NCBI GenBank assembly: GCA_017509755.1
Contig: JAFWOY010000004.1
Span: forward strand, 94,175 to 158,174
Reading direction: 5' to 3'
DNA: 64,000 bases
Source: Bacteroidales bacterium
Lineage (GTDB): Bacteria > Bacteroidota > Bacteroidia > Bacteroidales > UBA932
A model generated the notes under the pieces. It saw only the letters and a list, made by a program, of their open reading frames with translations. It was not told where the DNA came from and did no database searches. The translations under genes and the position numbers were made by a program. Shown here in pieces: positions 10,023 through 17,801 of this stretch (positions within the stretch are counted from its first letter, which is position 1; the number at the start of each line of letters is the position of its first letter).

Positions 10023-10062
10023 CTCCCGTCTGGAAGACGACAATCAAACCGAAAGCAATAGA

Positions 10063-11112
10063 TTAGTCCTGATGGATGAAATCGAGGATTTGACGCTGGA
10101 GCGGAGTCGGTTGGGCGAGGACGGATTTGGGTCGGCGGGTGTAGGGCGAGATGTAATTGAGACGGAACATCGTGCGGGCGGCTTCACGGATCTGCGCGAG
10201 GGTGAATGCAGAATCCGATGCACGAAGCATACGCTGCAGTTCAACATCAACCGCATAGGCGGCCAGACTGACGCACAAATGCCCTTCGATGCGGCCTTTC
10301 AGGCGGCGGTTGTACGGGCGGACCTTCAGGTCCATGCGATTGATCCGGAAAGCGTGCGGGAGGTCACGCGATTCATAAGGCACGACCGGCGGATTGTCAG
10401 CATGACATAGCGTGAAAAAACGTTTGAGAGAGGCATTCCGCTTCTTGGCAGGCATAGACGCCTCATACATCCGGCAGCCCAGCGGCTTTCCGTCCGCAGA
10501 TTGGAGCAGCGCCACCTGGATTTGCGGGACACGGGGTCTCGGGCCGCGGGACTTGGCCAGTTCTTTCCCGTCCGCTTTCCCGCTCGCTTCCTGTTCCAAC
10601 GGGAACAGAAAGCAGGAGGCGCCAGCCGCATCTTCTTCTGTACCAATCACAATATCAGACAGGTGCAGACGATCGATCAAATCGTAGACAGGCTTGACTT
10701 CGATGGATGTGCCCAGATACTGCCGGACATAATCGACCACACGGCGCTTACTGCCGGGATTGAAAAGCCGGCAGATGACCAGGTGACGGAACAACGCGTC
10801 CCTCCCCTCACCCAGACCGAGCCGGTCGAAGATACTGCCATACAGCAGTTCAGGGCCTGCGAGTTCGATACGCCCTTGGTCGAGGGTGGAAGCATAGTCG
10901 CGCAGCTGCGCTTCGGTCATGCTGCCAAACAAGGTATCCGGTTCCCCTGTCTGCTCACGGACAAACTCACGCGCCCGGTTTTCCAGCAGGTCGGCCTCGG
11001 CCGCTGTCTTCGCGGTGCCGAAAGACTTGACCACATCATACCGGCCGCGGCTTTTGTCCACCACGTAGATACTGATCGAACCCGATTTGTTTATCTTCCT
11101 GCGTACGAACAT
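10063..11112 (-). CDS. IS1634-type transposase-derived ORF with reduced catalytic core
   Basis: The N-terminus (MFVRRKINKSGSISIYVVDK, then VVKSFGTAKT) and the C-terminal half (NRMDLKVRPYNRRLKGRIEGHLCVSLAAY) match IS1634/IS4-group transposases. Only 349 residues remain against roughly 500-600 for intact members. The segments that should hold the first two catalytic Asp residues (the DxTTLYFE and ADSGL-like regions) are not visible. After DIVIGTEEDAAGAS the protein goes almost directly to PQIQVALLQSADGKPLG and then to the final Glu region. The frame is otherwise open. A -7 box (minus-strand TAACTTTG, 11124-11117) lies 4 bases before the ATG. It is either a deletion derivative unable to transpose or a domesticated DNA-binding protein. 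No terminal inverted repeats of an IS were recognised. Confidence 0.6.
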   Translation of the reverse strand: MFVRRKINKSGSISIYVVDKSRGRYDVVKSFGTAKTAAEADLLENRAREFVREQTGEPDTLFGSMTEAQLRDYASTLDQGRIELAGPELLYGSIFDRLGLGEGRDALFRHLVICRLFNPGSKRRVVDYVRQYLGTSIEVKPVYDLIDRLHLSDIVIGTEEDAAGASCFLFPLEQEASGKADGKELAKSRGPRPRVPQIQVALLQSADGKPLGCRMYEASMPAKKRNASLKRFFTLCHADNPPVVPYESRDLPHAFRINRMDLKVRPYNRRLKGRIEGHLCVSLAAYAVDVELQRMLRASDSAFTLAQIREAARTMFRLNYISPYTRRPKSVLAQPTPLQRQILDFIHQD

Positions 11113-11168
11113 ATTCCAAAGTTACGACGTAGCTTCGAAATATCCAAAAAAAATGACGTACACGACTT

Positions 11169-11900
11169 TTAGTCGTGGTAGATCCAAGACGGGAATCTGT
11201 TCCGGGCCCGCGCCGTTTCAAGCCATCGTTTCCGTTGTGCGATTTTGCTGCGCGTCTCTTCATCCGGCTCATCAAGCGGCGAATAGCGGGTGGGATTGTG
11301 CAGACAAGACGCAATCGCCAGGGACTGGTCCACGTCGAGTTCACTGGCAGGGATCCCATAATAGACCTGGGCCGCCGTTTCAAAACCATACAAGCCTTTG
11401 CCCGTCTCGACCACATTGAGATAAACTTCCAGGATACGCTGCTTCCCCCAGATCCATTCGATCAGCAGCGTCCATCCTACCTCGAGGACTTTGCGGACAA
11501 TAGATGGACTGCCAAAGGTAAACACATTCTTGGCAGTCTGCTGGGAGATCGTGCTGCAGCCCCGGATCGGGGCACCCTCTTCCTGATGCTCTTTCCACAT
11601 TTTCCGGATTTCGCCAAAATCGAAGCCATGGTGCCGCCCGAAAAGACGGTCTTCCGTCTGAATGACCGCCTCTTTCAGAACGGGCGAAAAATGGTCCAGC
11701 GGCATCTAGGTCTTCTGGGTATGGAAAGTTGGATCATGGCGGTATTCGATGCTGCGCACCAGCATCACCGGGGTGTAACGGACCGGGACCCATTTGAAAA
11801 GCAGGACGAGTAGAACACAACAAACCGCCAGCCCGAACAGGATTCTGAGCAGCCACCTGAAAAGCAGGCCTTTCTTTCTGGGAGAACCGGTCTCTTTCAT
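11169..11900 (-). pseudogene. mtgA: Monofunctional peptidoglycan transglycosylase mtgA, interrupted by an in-frame TAG
   Basis: Read from 11900, the frame gives a Lys/Arg-rich start, a membrane anchor (WLLRILFGLAVCCVLLVLLF) and a linker ending HTQKT. It then meets TAG at 11708-11706, followed directly by ATG PLDHFSP in the same frame. The remainder is a complete GT51 domain with TEDRLFGRHHGFDF, CSTISQQTAKN and LEVYLNVVETG. In the family the position before xPLD is normally Trp, and TGG to TAG is a single base change. MtgA polymerises glycan strands at the inner membrane. Without readthrough the catalytic domain could be made only by reinitiation at 11705 and would lack its anchor. A -7 box at 11914-11907 shows the promoter is still present. 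A sequencing error would also explain it. Confidence 0.8.
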
Positions 11901-11906
11901 CGGTAG

Positions 11907-11953
11907 CAAAGATACGATAATCCGGACAAACTCCATGGTTTTTCTTACCTTTG
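11907..11953. promoter_or_regulatory. Divergent promoters for mtgA and the HD-domain gene
   Basis: Minus strand TATCTTTG at 11914-11907 ends 6 bases before the mtgA ATG. Plus strand TACCTTTG at 11946-11953 ends 7 bases before the HD gene ATG. Both transcripts would be leaderless or nearly so. Confidence 0.6.
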
Positions 11954-11960
11954 TGCTATT

Positions 11961-12593
11961 ATGAACCCGACATTGAAAGCCTATATCGAGCAGGAGATCC
12001 TGCCGCGCTATACCCATTTTGACAAAGCCCACCAACTCGACCACATCACCACCGTCATCGATCAAAGTGCCAAACTGGCCGACATGCTGGCCGCACAAGG
12101 CACAGAGGTGGACCGGGATATGGTCTATGTGATCGCCGCCTACCACGACCTGGGCATCGTGAACGGCCGCGAAAACCACCATACCGATTCCGGCAAGATC
12201 CTGATGGCCGATCCGGTCCTGCCGCAATACTTTACGTCCGAACAGCTTGTCATGATGAAAGAAGCCGTGGAAGACCACCGGGCTTCATCCAAACAAGCCC
12301 CGCGTTCCCTCTATGGCCGCATCGTAGCCGAAGCAGACCGGCAGATCGATCCGCACACTATCCTCCTGCGGACCCTCCAATTCGGCCTCAAGAACTATCC
12401 CGAACTCGACAAAGCCGGCCATTTCGCCCGCGCCGCCCAGCATCTGGTCGAAAAATACGGCGAAGGCGGCTACCTGAAGCTCTGGTTCCCGGAATCGGAC
12501 AACTCCCGCAAACTGGCCGAACTCCGCCGCCTGATCGCCGACAAACCCGCCTTGATGGCCATGCTGGAAGAAATCTGGAAGACGGAGGTTTAG
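11961..12593 (+). CDS. HD-domain phosphohydrolase
   Basis: A small (210 aa) soluble protein of the HD superfamily. Metal-binding residues are His28 (HQLDH), His62-Asp63 (AAYHDLG), and a later His/Asp pair around VEDHRAS and AEADRQID. Such single-domain HD proteins hydrolyse nucleotides or other phosphate esters. The substrate here cannot be predicted. It is monocistronic, transcribed away from mtgA, and its promoter is practically leaderless. Convergent neighbour: the DUF3667 protein. Confidence 0.75.
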   Translation: MNPTLKAYIEQEILPRYTHFDKAHQLDHITTVIDQSAKLADMLAAQGTEVDRDMVYVIAAYHDLGIVNGRENHHTDSGKILMADPVLPQYFTSEQLVMMKEAVEDHRASSKQAPRSLYGRIVAEADRQIDPHTILLRTLQFGLKNYPELDKAGHFARAAQHLVEKYGEGGYLKLWFPESDNSRKLAELRRLIADKPALMAMLEEIWKTEV

Positions 12594-12604
12594 GGCCGAC
12601 AGAA

Positions 12605-12718
12605 GCCACAGAATGTACTATCTCGGCTCGGGACGCATTCTGTGGCCATGAAACGGGCTTTTTGCGTGAATTAGTGGACACAGAATGCGTGGATGTAGTC
12701 AAAAACGCATTCTGTGGC
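12605..12718. repeat. Two tandem hairpins sharing a CACAGAATG arm
   Basis: Hairpin 1: GCCACAGAATG (12605-12615) pairs with CATTCTGTGGC (12636-12646). Hairpin 2: CACAGAATGCGT (12679-12690) pairs with ACGCATTCTGTG (12705-12716). The four arms are copies of one sequence in alternating orientation between two convergent genes. Possible roles are bidirectional termination or a remnant of a small mobile element. Confidence 0.65.
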
Positions 12719-12741
12719 TTTCGCTGCACCGGACAGCGGAC

Positions 12742-13668
12742 TCAACCTTTGATGACGGCGAGGAGGATGACCAGCGCGCTGACGATCAAGATCATCAGGC
12801 CATATACGATGCCGTAACAGAGGCCGGTTCGCACTGCCTGCCAAAAGCTTTTCTTCCAGGGGATTCCCAGCCACTGGTGGTAATCGGCCATCAGGAGGAA
12901 GAGCATCAGGAACACGCTGATGGACGTACTTTTGCCCCAGGTGAGGAATAAGGCGAACAGCATGAAGAAACTGAACTGGCACAGTACATAAGCAGAGGCC
13001 GCGGCGCATGCCGACTTGCCTAATTTGTAGGGTCGCAGCGACAGGATCATGGCAATCCACAGGAAAAGGAATTCACTGAGGAACAGCGGGATGCCTTGGC
13101 TGCGGAGCGTTGCTTCCAGGGCTGCGAGGGCTGATTCGTGCTGGGTATCGACGGCCTCGGGATGTTGGTCCAGATGAAGATAGAGGTAACCTTTCTGTAC
13201 GATCTTCGCAACGTTCAGAATAGAAGGGTTTTTCCGACTCGTATCTTGATTCGATTCAACCTCAATGTCGCCTTCGATGACGCCTGGCAGTCTGTCCTTC
13301 TGCTGCACGGGTTGCAGAACGGCCGAAGCCAGTGCGAAAAAGGCATAGAAGACGATAAGGGCCGTCAGCGGGGCGAGGTATCGTTCGTGCTGGCCTTGAA
13401 TGTAGTCGCGGATCATGTATCCGGGGCGCAACAGCAAATGTTGGAAGGTCCGCTTGGCGTCTTCGTTCAGAAAAGGAATGCTGTCGAAGGCTCCTTTATA
13501 AAAATCGCCGGAGCCGGCCTTCTGACGGTTCTTTGCGTTCTTGGCCTCCCGGGGCTTTTCCCAAGGATTAAACCCCAGATGCTGCCAAAGCACAAAGGCG
13601 CGCCTTCTCACTTCGAACGAATGTTTTCGTCTACCTTTCGAACCGTCTGTATTGGAAATGGCTTTCAT
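12742..13668 (-). CDS. DUF3667-type membrane protein
   Basis: The N-terminal soluble part is basic. It is followed by the family-like stretch TFQHLLLRPGYMIRDYIQGQHERYLAPL that leads into the first membrane segment, then three or four further hydrophobic helices towards the C-terminus. The usual N-terminal zinc ribbon (CxxC pairs) of many DUF3667 proteins is absent here. Length is 308 residues. The function of the family is unknown. No operon partner. The 5' side is followed by inverted-repeat element A. Confidence 0.6.
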   Translation of the reverse strand: MKAISNTDGSKGRRKHSFEVRRRAFVLWQHLGFNPWEKPREAKNAKNRQKAGSGDFYKGAFDSIPFLNEDAKRTFQHLLLRPGYMIRDYIQGQHERYLAPLTALIVFYAFFALASAVLQPVQQKDRLPGVIEGDIEVESNQDTSRKNPSILNVAKIVQKGYLYLHLDQHPEAVDTQHESALAALEATLRSQGIPLFLSEFLFLWIAMILSLRPYKLGKSACAAASAYVLCQFSFFMLFALFLTWGKSTSISVFLMLFLLMADYHQWLGIPWKKSFWQAVRTGLCYGIVYGLMILIVSALVILLAVIKG

Positions 13669-13724
13669 ACGGAATCAATCTTCGCGGCAAATTTACGAAA
13701 AACCAATAGAATCAATCCCTCTAA

Positions 13725-13880
13725 ATGGCGCTAAGCGTAGCGGAGAAGGGTATATGCTTGGAAAACCTTAGCCACCCTCGGCTATTAGAGGGAGGGGCCC
13801 GCCGCGAAGCGGTGGGAGGGGTCGAGCGCAGCGAGACGGTTTTCCAAGCATATACCCTTCTCCGCTGCGCTTGCCGCCAT
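13725..13880. repeat. Long inverted-repeat element A (156 bp)
   Basis: The 43-base arms at 13725-13767 and 13838-13880 are about 90 percent complementary, with inner arm core GGGTATATGCTTGGAAAACC. The loop region carries the conserved block TAGCCACCCTCGGCTATTAG followed by GC-rich sub-hairpins. Its reverse complement is almost the same as element B (57464-57588), and the interior is shared with element C (38284-38396). It sits between two divergent genes, just upstream of the chromate-transporter promoter. Confidence 0.85.
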
Positions 13881-13900
13881 CGATGAATCTGTGTTTTTAC

Positions 13901-13908
13901 TATCTTTG
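13901..13908 (+). promoter_or_regulatory. Promoter -7 element for the chromate-transporter operon
   Basis: TATCTTTG fits TAnnTTTG. The first ATG of the operon is at 13960, giving a leader of about 45 nt. The outer right arm of repeat element A ends 20 bases upstream. Confidence 0.6.
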
Positions 13909-13959
13909 CAGAGGATTTGGAAATGCCCGGGCGAAGCCGGGTTTGACGACCTGTTCAGG

Positions 13960-14493
13960 ATGAAGATACTGTTACAATTGTTTTGGGCCTTTTTCAAGAT
14001 CGGCGCGTTTACCTTCGGGAGCGGGTATGCGATGATACCGATGATTGAGAAGGAGGTGGTGGACCGGCGGAAGTGGTTCGAAAAGGACGACTTTTACGAC
14101 CAGTTCGCGCTGGCATCCTCGGCGCCGGGACCGTTCGCCCTCAACACCGCTGTCTTCGTAGGCTACAAACTCAAAGGATGGTGGGGGGCCCTGTTCGCTG
14201 TCATGGGGGCCGTGCTTCCATCGTTTCTGATCATCCTTCTTATCGCCATCTATCTGACCGGCTTCCGGGGAAACCGCTACGTCGAGGCCGCTTTCAAAGG
14301 CATCCGCCCTGCCGTCATCGCCTTGATTGCCGTGCCGTTCATCAATATGCTCAAACGCCTGCCTTGGTATTTCATGGTCCTGGGCTGCGCCGTAGCGGCT
14401 GTCATCTGCTACCTGGGCGTGTCCCCCATCTGGTTCATCCTGGCCGGCGCCATTACCGGAATACTTGTCACCTTCTTTGAAAAGCCGCGATGA
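13960..14493 (+). CDS. chrA: Chromate transporter, first half-size subunit
   Basis: A 177-residue membrane protein of the CHR family (short type). The start at 13960 (MKILLQLFWAFFKIG) begins at the conserved first helix. The longer frame from 13891 starts before the promoter. Signature motifs: FFKIGAFTFGSGYAMIP and the APGPFALNTAVFVGYKLKG segment. Two half-size CHR proteins encoded side by side normally form one heterodimeric transporter. The substrate is annotated as chromate in characterised members but is unproven in most gut bacteria. Overlaps the next gene by 4 bases (ATGA). Confidence 0.85.
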   Translation: MKILLQLFWAFFKIGAFTFGSGYAMIPMIEKEVVDRRKWFEKDDFYDQFALASSAPGPFALNTAVFVGYKLKGWWGALFAVMGAVLPSFLIILLIAIYLTGFRGNRYVEAAFKGIRPAVIALIAVPFINMLKRLPWYFMVLGCAVAAVICYLGVSPIWFILAGAITGILVTFFEKPR

Positions 14494-15014
14494 TCTACCT
14501 TCAACTCTTCCTATCCTATCTGAAGATTGGATTCTTCGGTTTCGGAGGCGGTTACGCAATGCTGTCGCTCATCCAGAACGAGATGGTGACGCGCCACGGC
14601 TGGATGACTGAAACCGAACTGGCGGACATCGTGGCCGTTTCCCAGATGACACCGGGCCCGATTGCCATCAATTGCGCGACCTATGTCGGGTACACCGTTA
14701 CAGGCACGGTGTGGGGGTCCATCCTTACCACCCTGGCTGTCAGCCTCCCGCCCCTGACTCTGATGGTGCTGATCACCATCTTTTTCACCAAGCTCAAGAA
14801 CAACACCTATATGCAAGGCGCCATGAAATGGATGCGGCCGATGATCTGCGGCATGATCGGTGCCGCCGCCTTGCTCTTCGTCAATGGCAGTACCTTCATC
14901 GACTGGAAGAGTTATCTGATCTTTGCCGCCTGTGCGACCGCGGCCTGGTTCAAAGTCGATTCCATCCTGCTGATCTGTCTGTCGGCCGTCGCCGGCATCT
15001 TATTATACCTTTGA
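14490..15014 (+). CDS. chrA: Chromate transporter, second half-size subunit
   Basis: Partner half of the split CHR transporter, 174 residues. The same motifs recur with slight changes: YLKIGFFGFGGGYAMLSLI and MTPGPIAINCATYVGYTV. There are five or six hydrophobic segments. Translational coupling through the ATGA overlap supports a fixed 1:1 ratio. The nitroreductase starts one base after its stop, so redox chemistry and transport may be co-regulated. Confidence 0.85.
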   Translation: MIYLQLFLSYLKIGFFGFGGGYAMLSLIQNEMVTRHGWMTETELADIVAVSQMTPGPIAINCATYVGYTVTGTVWGSILTTLAVSLPPLTLMVLITIFFTKLKNNTYMQGAMKWMRPMICGMIGAAALLFVNGSTFIDWKSYLIFAACATAAWFKVDSILLICLSAVAGILLYL

Positions 15015-15015
15015 T

Positions 15016-15645
15016 ATGGCTGATAACTATCTGGAAAACAAATTCGAGGAATTCCGCAAAAAGACGGTCGCCCGGAAACCGGCTGTCTCGCTGGGCACCC
15101 TGCTGCGCCGGAACCGCAGCTATCGCGGCTTTGATAAATCAAGCCCTGTGACGCAAGCCCAACTGCGCCGCATCGCAGAAGTCTGCACCCTGGTTCCCTC
15201 GGGACGCAACCAGCAAGTCCTTCGCCTCAAACTCCTTACCCGTAACAACGGGGCCGATCAGATGCAAGGGCTTTACAAACTGGGGGCAGCCCTGCCCGAG
15301 TTGCATCTCCCCTTCCCCGGCACCGAACCCGAAGCTTTCATCATCATCTGCAGCACCGTCGATCCGGACAAATGGGTCCACATGGACGTGGGCATCGCCG
15401 CACAGAGCATGTTGCTGAAAGCCGTGGAAATGGGTCTGGGAGGCATTTGCATCGGTGCTTTCAATAAACAGGCTCTCATCGAGACTTTCGTCCTGCCTTA
15501 TGAGCCTGTGCTCATGCTGGCCATCGGCAAACCCGCCGAAAAGATCGAACTGCTCCCCGTGCATGCCGGCGAACCGCTCAAATACTACCGCGAGAACGGC
15601 ATCCACTACGTTCCGAAGATTGTAGCCAACGACCTGATCCTGTAG
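15016..15645 (+). CDS. Nitroreductase-family flavoprotein
   Basis: A 209-residue protein with the nitroreductase fold. RRNRSYRGFD near residues 35-44 is the FMN-phosphate-binding start motif, VPSGRNQQVLRLKLLT the second FMN contact, and MDVGIAAQSMLLKAVEMGLGGICIGAF the typical central helix with Gly-rich turn. Such enzymes reduce nitro-aromatics, quinones or flavins with NAD(P)H. Directly downstream of the chromate-transporter pair and likely in the same operon, which would suit chromate or xenobiotic detoxification, though that is only inference. Confidence 0.8.
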   Translation: MADNYLENKFEEFRKKTVARKPAVSLGTLLRRNRSYRGFDKSSPVTQAQLRRIAEVCTLVPSGRNQQVLRLKLLTRNNGADQMQGLYKLGAALPELHLPFPGTEPEAFIIICSTVDPDKWVHMDVGIAAQSMLLKAVEMGLGGICIGAFNKQALIETFVLPYEPVLMLAIGKPAEKIELLPVHAGEPLKYYRENGIHYVPKIVANDLIL

Positions 15646-15658
15646 CTTTCTGCACGCG

Positions 15659-16558
15659 ATGCATCGCTTCCGCAGCTTCGTCCTTCCCTTCGCCATCCTG
15701 ACCGGCCTGCTCTTTCACCGCTATCTGGTCTATGTGCGGGAACTGACGCCGTATCTCATCTTCCTGATCCTGCTGCTCAACAATGTAGCGGTTGATATGA
15801 AGAAACTGAAGGTCACGAAGCTCGATGGGTGGCTCATCCTCTTTCAACTGGTCGTTTCCATCGGAAGCTACCTCTTGTTCAAAGTGTTCGGCGCCAGCGA
15901 AGTCGTCGCGCAAGGTGTCTTGATCGGCGTCCTTTGTCCCGTCGCGGCTTCTTCGGTCGTCATTGCCACCATTCTTGGGGCCAATCGCGAAACCGTCACC
16001 ACCTATACCATCGTGGGCAACCTGATGGTAGCCCTGGTTGCACCGATTTGTTTCTCATTTATCGGCATTCAGCAAGACATGCCGTATTTCCAGTCCATGT
16101 GGCTGATCTTCAGACGCGTGGCTCCCGCCATCGCCCTTCCCTTTTTCGTGGCCCTCTTCCTTCAGCGGGTCTTACCGCGCGTAAACAGCTTCCTTTGCAA
16201 TTACAAAGGCACCTCCTTCTACCTGTGGGCCGCGGCCTTGACCATTACACTGGGGCAGACGATCGATTTCATGTTCCTTCACGGACGAGACCAACTGTCC
16301 GCCATCCTGACGATGGGCATCGGTTCGATCGTCTATTGCGCCATCCAATTCGCCTTTGGCAAATGGCTGGGCAGCCAATACGGGGACCGCATCGCCGGCG
16401 GCCAACTGCTGGGGCAAAAGAACAGCGCGATGGGAATCTGGATGGCCAACACCTACCTGTTGCCGCTGGCCTCGGTCTTTCCGGCCCTCTATTCGATCTG
16501 GCAGAACCTTTTCAACAGCTGGCAAATGTGGCGCAAAGATTCCAAATCAAGCCGCTAA
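15659..16558 (+). CDS. Bile acid:sodium symporter (BASS) family transporter
   Basis: 299 residues with nine or ten hydrophobic segments. BASS-type landmarks: LLLNNVAVDMKKLKV after the second helix, GVLCPVAASSVVIATILGANRETVTTYTIVGNLM (the crossover region with Pro/Gly), and QKNSAMGIWMANTYL near the end. The family moves organic acids with Na+. The ligand in non-host-associated branches is usually unknown (for example 2-keto acids, pantoate). It follows the nitroreductase by 13 bases, so it is probably the last gene of the chrA-chrA-nitroreductase operon. Confidence 0.75.
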   Translation: MHRFRSFVLPFAILTGLLFHRYLVYVRELTPYLIFLILLLNNVAVDMKKLKVTKLDGWLILFQLVVSIGSYLLFKVFGASEVVAQGVLIGVLCPVAASSVVIATILGANRETVTTYTIVGNLMVALVAPICFSFIGIQQDMPYFQSMWLIFRRVAPAIALPFFVALFLQRVLPRVNSFLCNYKGTSFYLWAAALTITLGQTIDFMFLHGRDQLSAILTMGIGSIVYCAIQFAFGKWLGSQYGDRIAGGQLLGQKNSAMGIWMANTYLLPLASVFPALYSIWQNLFNSWQMWRKDSKSSR

Positions 16559-16803
16559 GCTTCGCTGCGAAGGGTATATGCTTGGAAAACTTTAGCCGTT
16601 GTATTTGAAGCCCCTTCACATCCGCTACGGCTATCCGCACAAGCCTCCCCGCAAAAACTCCGTGAAGGGGCTTCAAATACAACGGCCACCTTCGATTGTT
16701 AATACTGGGGCGCTGCCCCAAACCCCACCGCTACGGCCTGCTATCCCACAAAGCCTCGCAACGACCTCCGCTAGCGCCTGATGGCGCTAAGCTTCGCAGC
16801 GGA
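16553..16803. repeat. Composite inverted-repeat element D
   Basis: Contains a half arm GGTATATGCTTGGAAAAC (16573-16590) shared with elements A and B. It is followed by a perfect 25-base inverted repeat (16595-16619 with 16662-16686) whose core is TTTGAAGCCCCTTC. Then comes a block (about 16703-16790) similar to the interior of element E. The whole is bounded by near-direct repeats GCTAAGCTTCGCTGCG (16554-16569) and GCTAAGCTTCGCAGCG (16786-16801). It looks like one element interrupted by another. It lies between two convergent genes. Confidence 0.75.
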
Positions 16804-16820
16804 GCGGCCGTCGGGTTCCA

Positions 16821-17732
16821 TCAGCCCTTGCGGAACTGGGCGGGGGTCATTCCGGTGTGAACCTTGAAGTATTTGGTAAATGTCGGCTGGTCGGAAAAGT
16901 GCAGTTGGTAAACAATCTGCTTGATCGACAGATCCGAATACTTCAGATAGTTCTTCGCCTCCATGATTACGTAGGAATCGATCCAGTCAGGCGCACTTCG
17001 GCCGCTGGCCGTCTTGATCAGCTTGGAAAAATACTTCGGACTCAGGCACAACTTGTCGGCATAAAAAGTGACGCTGCGTTCCTGCGTATGGAAATCAGCC
17101 AGGAGACGAAGGAACTTATTGAAAACATCTTCAGCCCGTGAGGCCCGCGCGGCCGACTCCTGCCCAGCCTGTTTCATCCGGTTGGTAAAGACACCTTCCG
17201 AAAGGTAGAACAGCGACGATATCAACAAGCCCATGCAAGCACGCTTGTTCGGCACATTTGCATTCAGGATCAGCGAAGCCAGCTCCATGTAGCGCCTGGC
17301 CACAAGCCTCTCCTCAACGGTCAGCCGGACACAAGGACTATCCAACAAAGAAAAACCATCCGAGAAAAACCGGTTCAGATCAATGTGAAGCGTCGACAGG
17401 TAGCGCCGGCTCACACCCGCCATCACATAATGCAGATCTGCCTTGTCCTCCTCCGGGACCTCAACGACCTGGCCTATATACCCCGGAAGCATCAGCGCGA
17501 TGTGGTCCTCCTCCATCGTAAATTCTTTCAGATTGACACTGAACCGGATCCTTCCTTTGATGCAAAAGAGGACCAGATAGGCATCGAGCCGGACCGGAAA
17601 CTCCAACTGCTCGAACTTGCCACTGTACCGGGCATCAAAGATGCAAAGATCATCGCCTAGCGCAGCCTGCTGGTCATCGACAAACAGTTCCCGGAACTGT
17701 TTGAGTTCCATGTTGTAGAAAGAATTCTCCAT
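16821..17732 (-). CDS. AraC-family transcriptional regulator
   Basis: 303 residues with the start at 17732 (MENSFYNMELKQFREL). The long upstream extension in this frame overlaps cobU and is not credible. The N-terminal half is a cupin-like sensing domain (YSGKFEQLEFPVRLDAYLVLFCIKGRIRF). The C-terminal two-HTH DNA-binding domain is clear (VTFYADKLCLSPKYFSKLIKTASG, then HFSDQPTFTKYFKVHTGMTPAQFRKG). It is divergent from cobUTS with only 69 bases between the start codons, so it could regulate that operon, itself, or neither. The effector is unknown. Confidence 0.85.
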   Translation of the reverse strand: MENSFYNMELKQFRELFVDDQQAALGDDLCIFDARYSGKFEQLEFPVRLDAYLVLFCIKGRIRFSVNLKEFTMEEDHIALMLPGYIGQVVEVPEEDKADLHYVMAGVSRRYLSTLHIDLNRFFSDGFSLLDSPCVRLTVEERLVARRYMELASLILNANVPNKRACMGLLISSLFYLSEGVFTNRMKQAGQESAARASRAEDVFNKFLRLLADFHTQERSVTFYADKLCLSPKYFSKLIKTASGRSAPDWIDSYVIMEAKNYLKYSDLSIKQIVYQLHFSDQPTFTKYFKVHTGMTPAQFRKG

Positions 17733-17789
17733 AGCCTGGGGTTTTGTCGGCAAGTTACCGAAAAGCGACCAAATGACAAAATAAATCAT

Positions 17790-17797
17790 TACCTTTG
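17790..17797 (+). promoter_or_regulatory. Promoter -7 element for cobUTS
   Basis: TACCTTTG ends only 4 bases before the cobU ATG, which predicts a leaderless mRNA and leaves no room for a riboswitch on this operon. Confidence 0.6.
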
Positions 17798-17801
17798 CGT
17801 T

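Noticed and set aside
9785..10062. Possible CRISPR array in the repeat-rich gap after the dipeptidase
   Set aside because: There is one inverted repeat pair, not regularly spaced direct repeats, and no cas genes are in the window.
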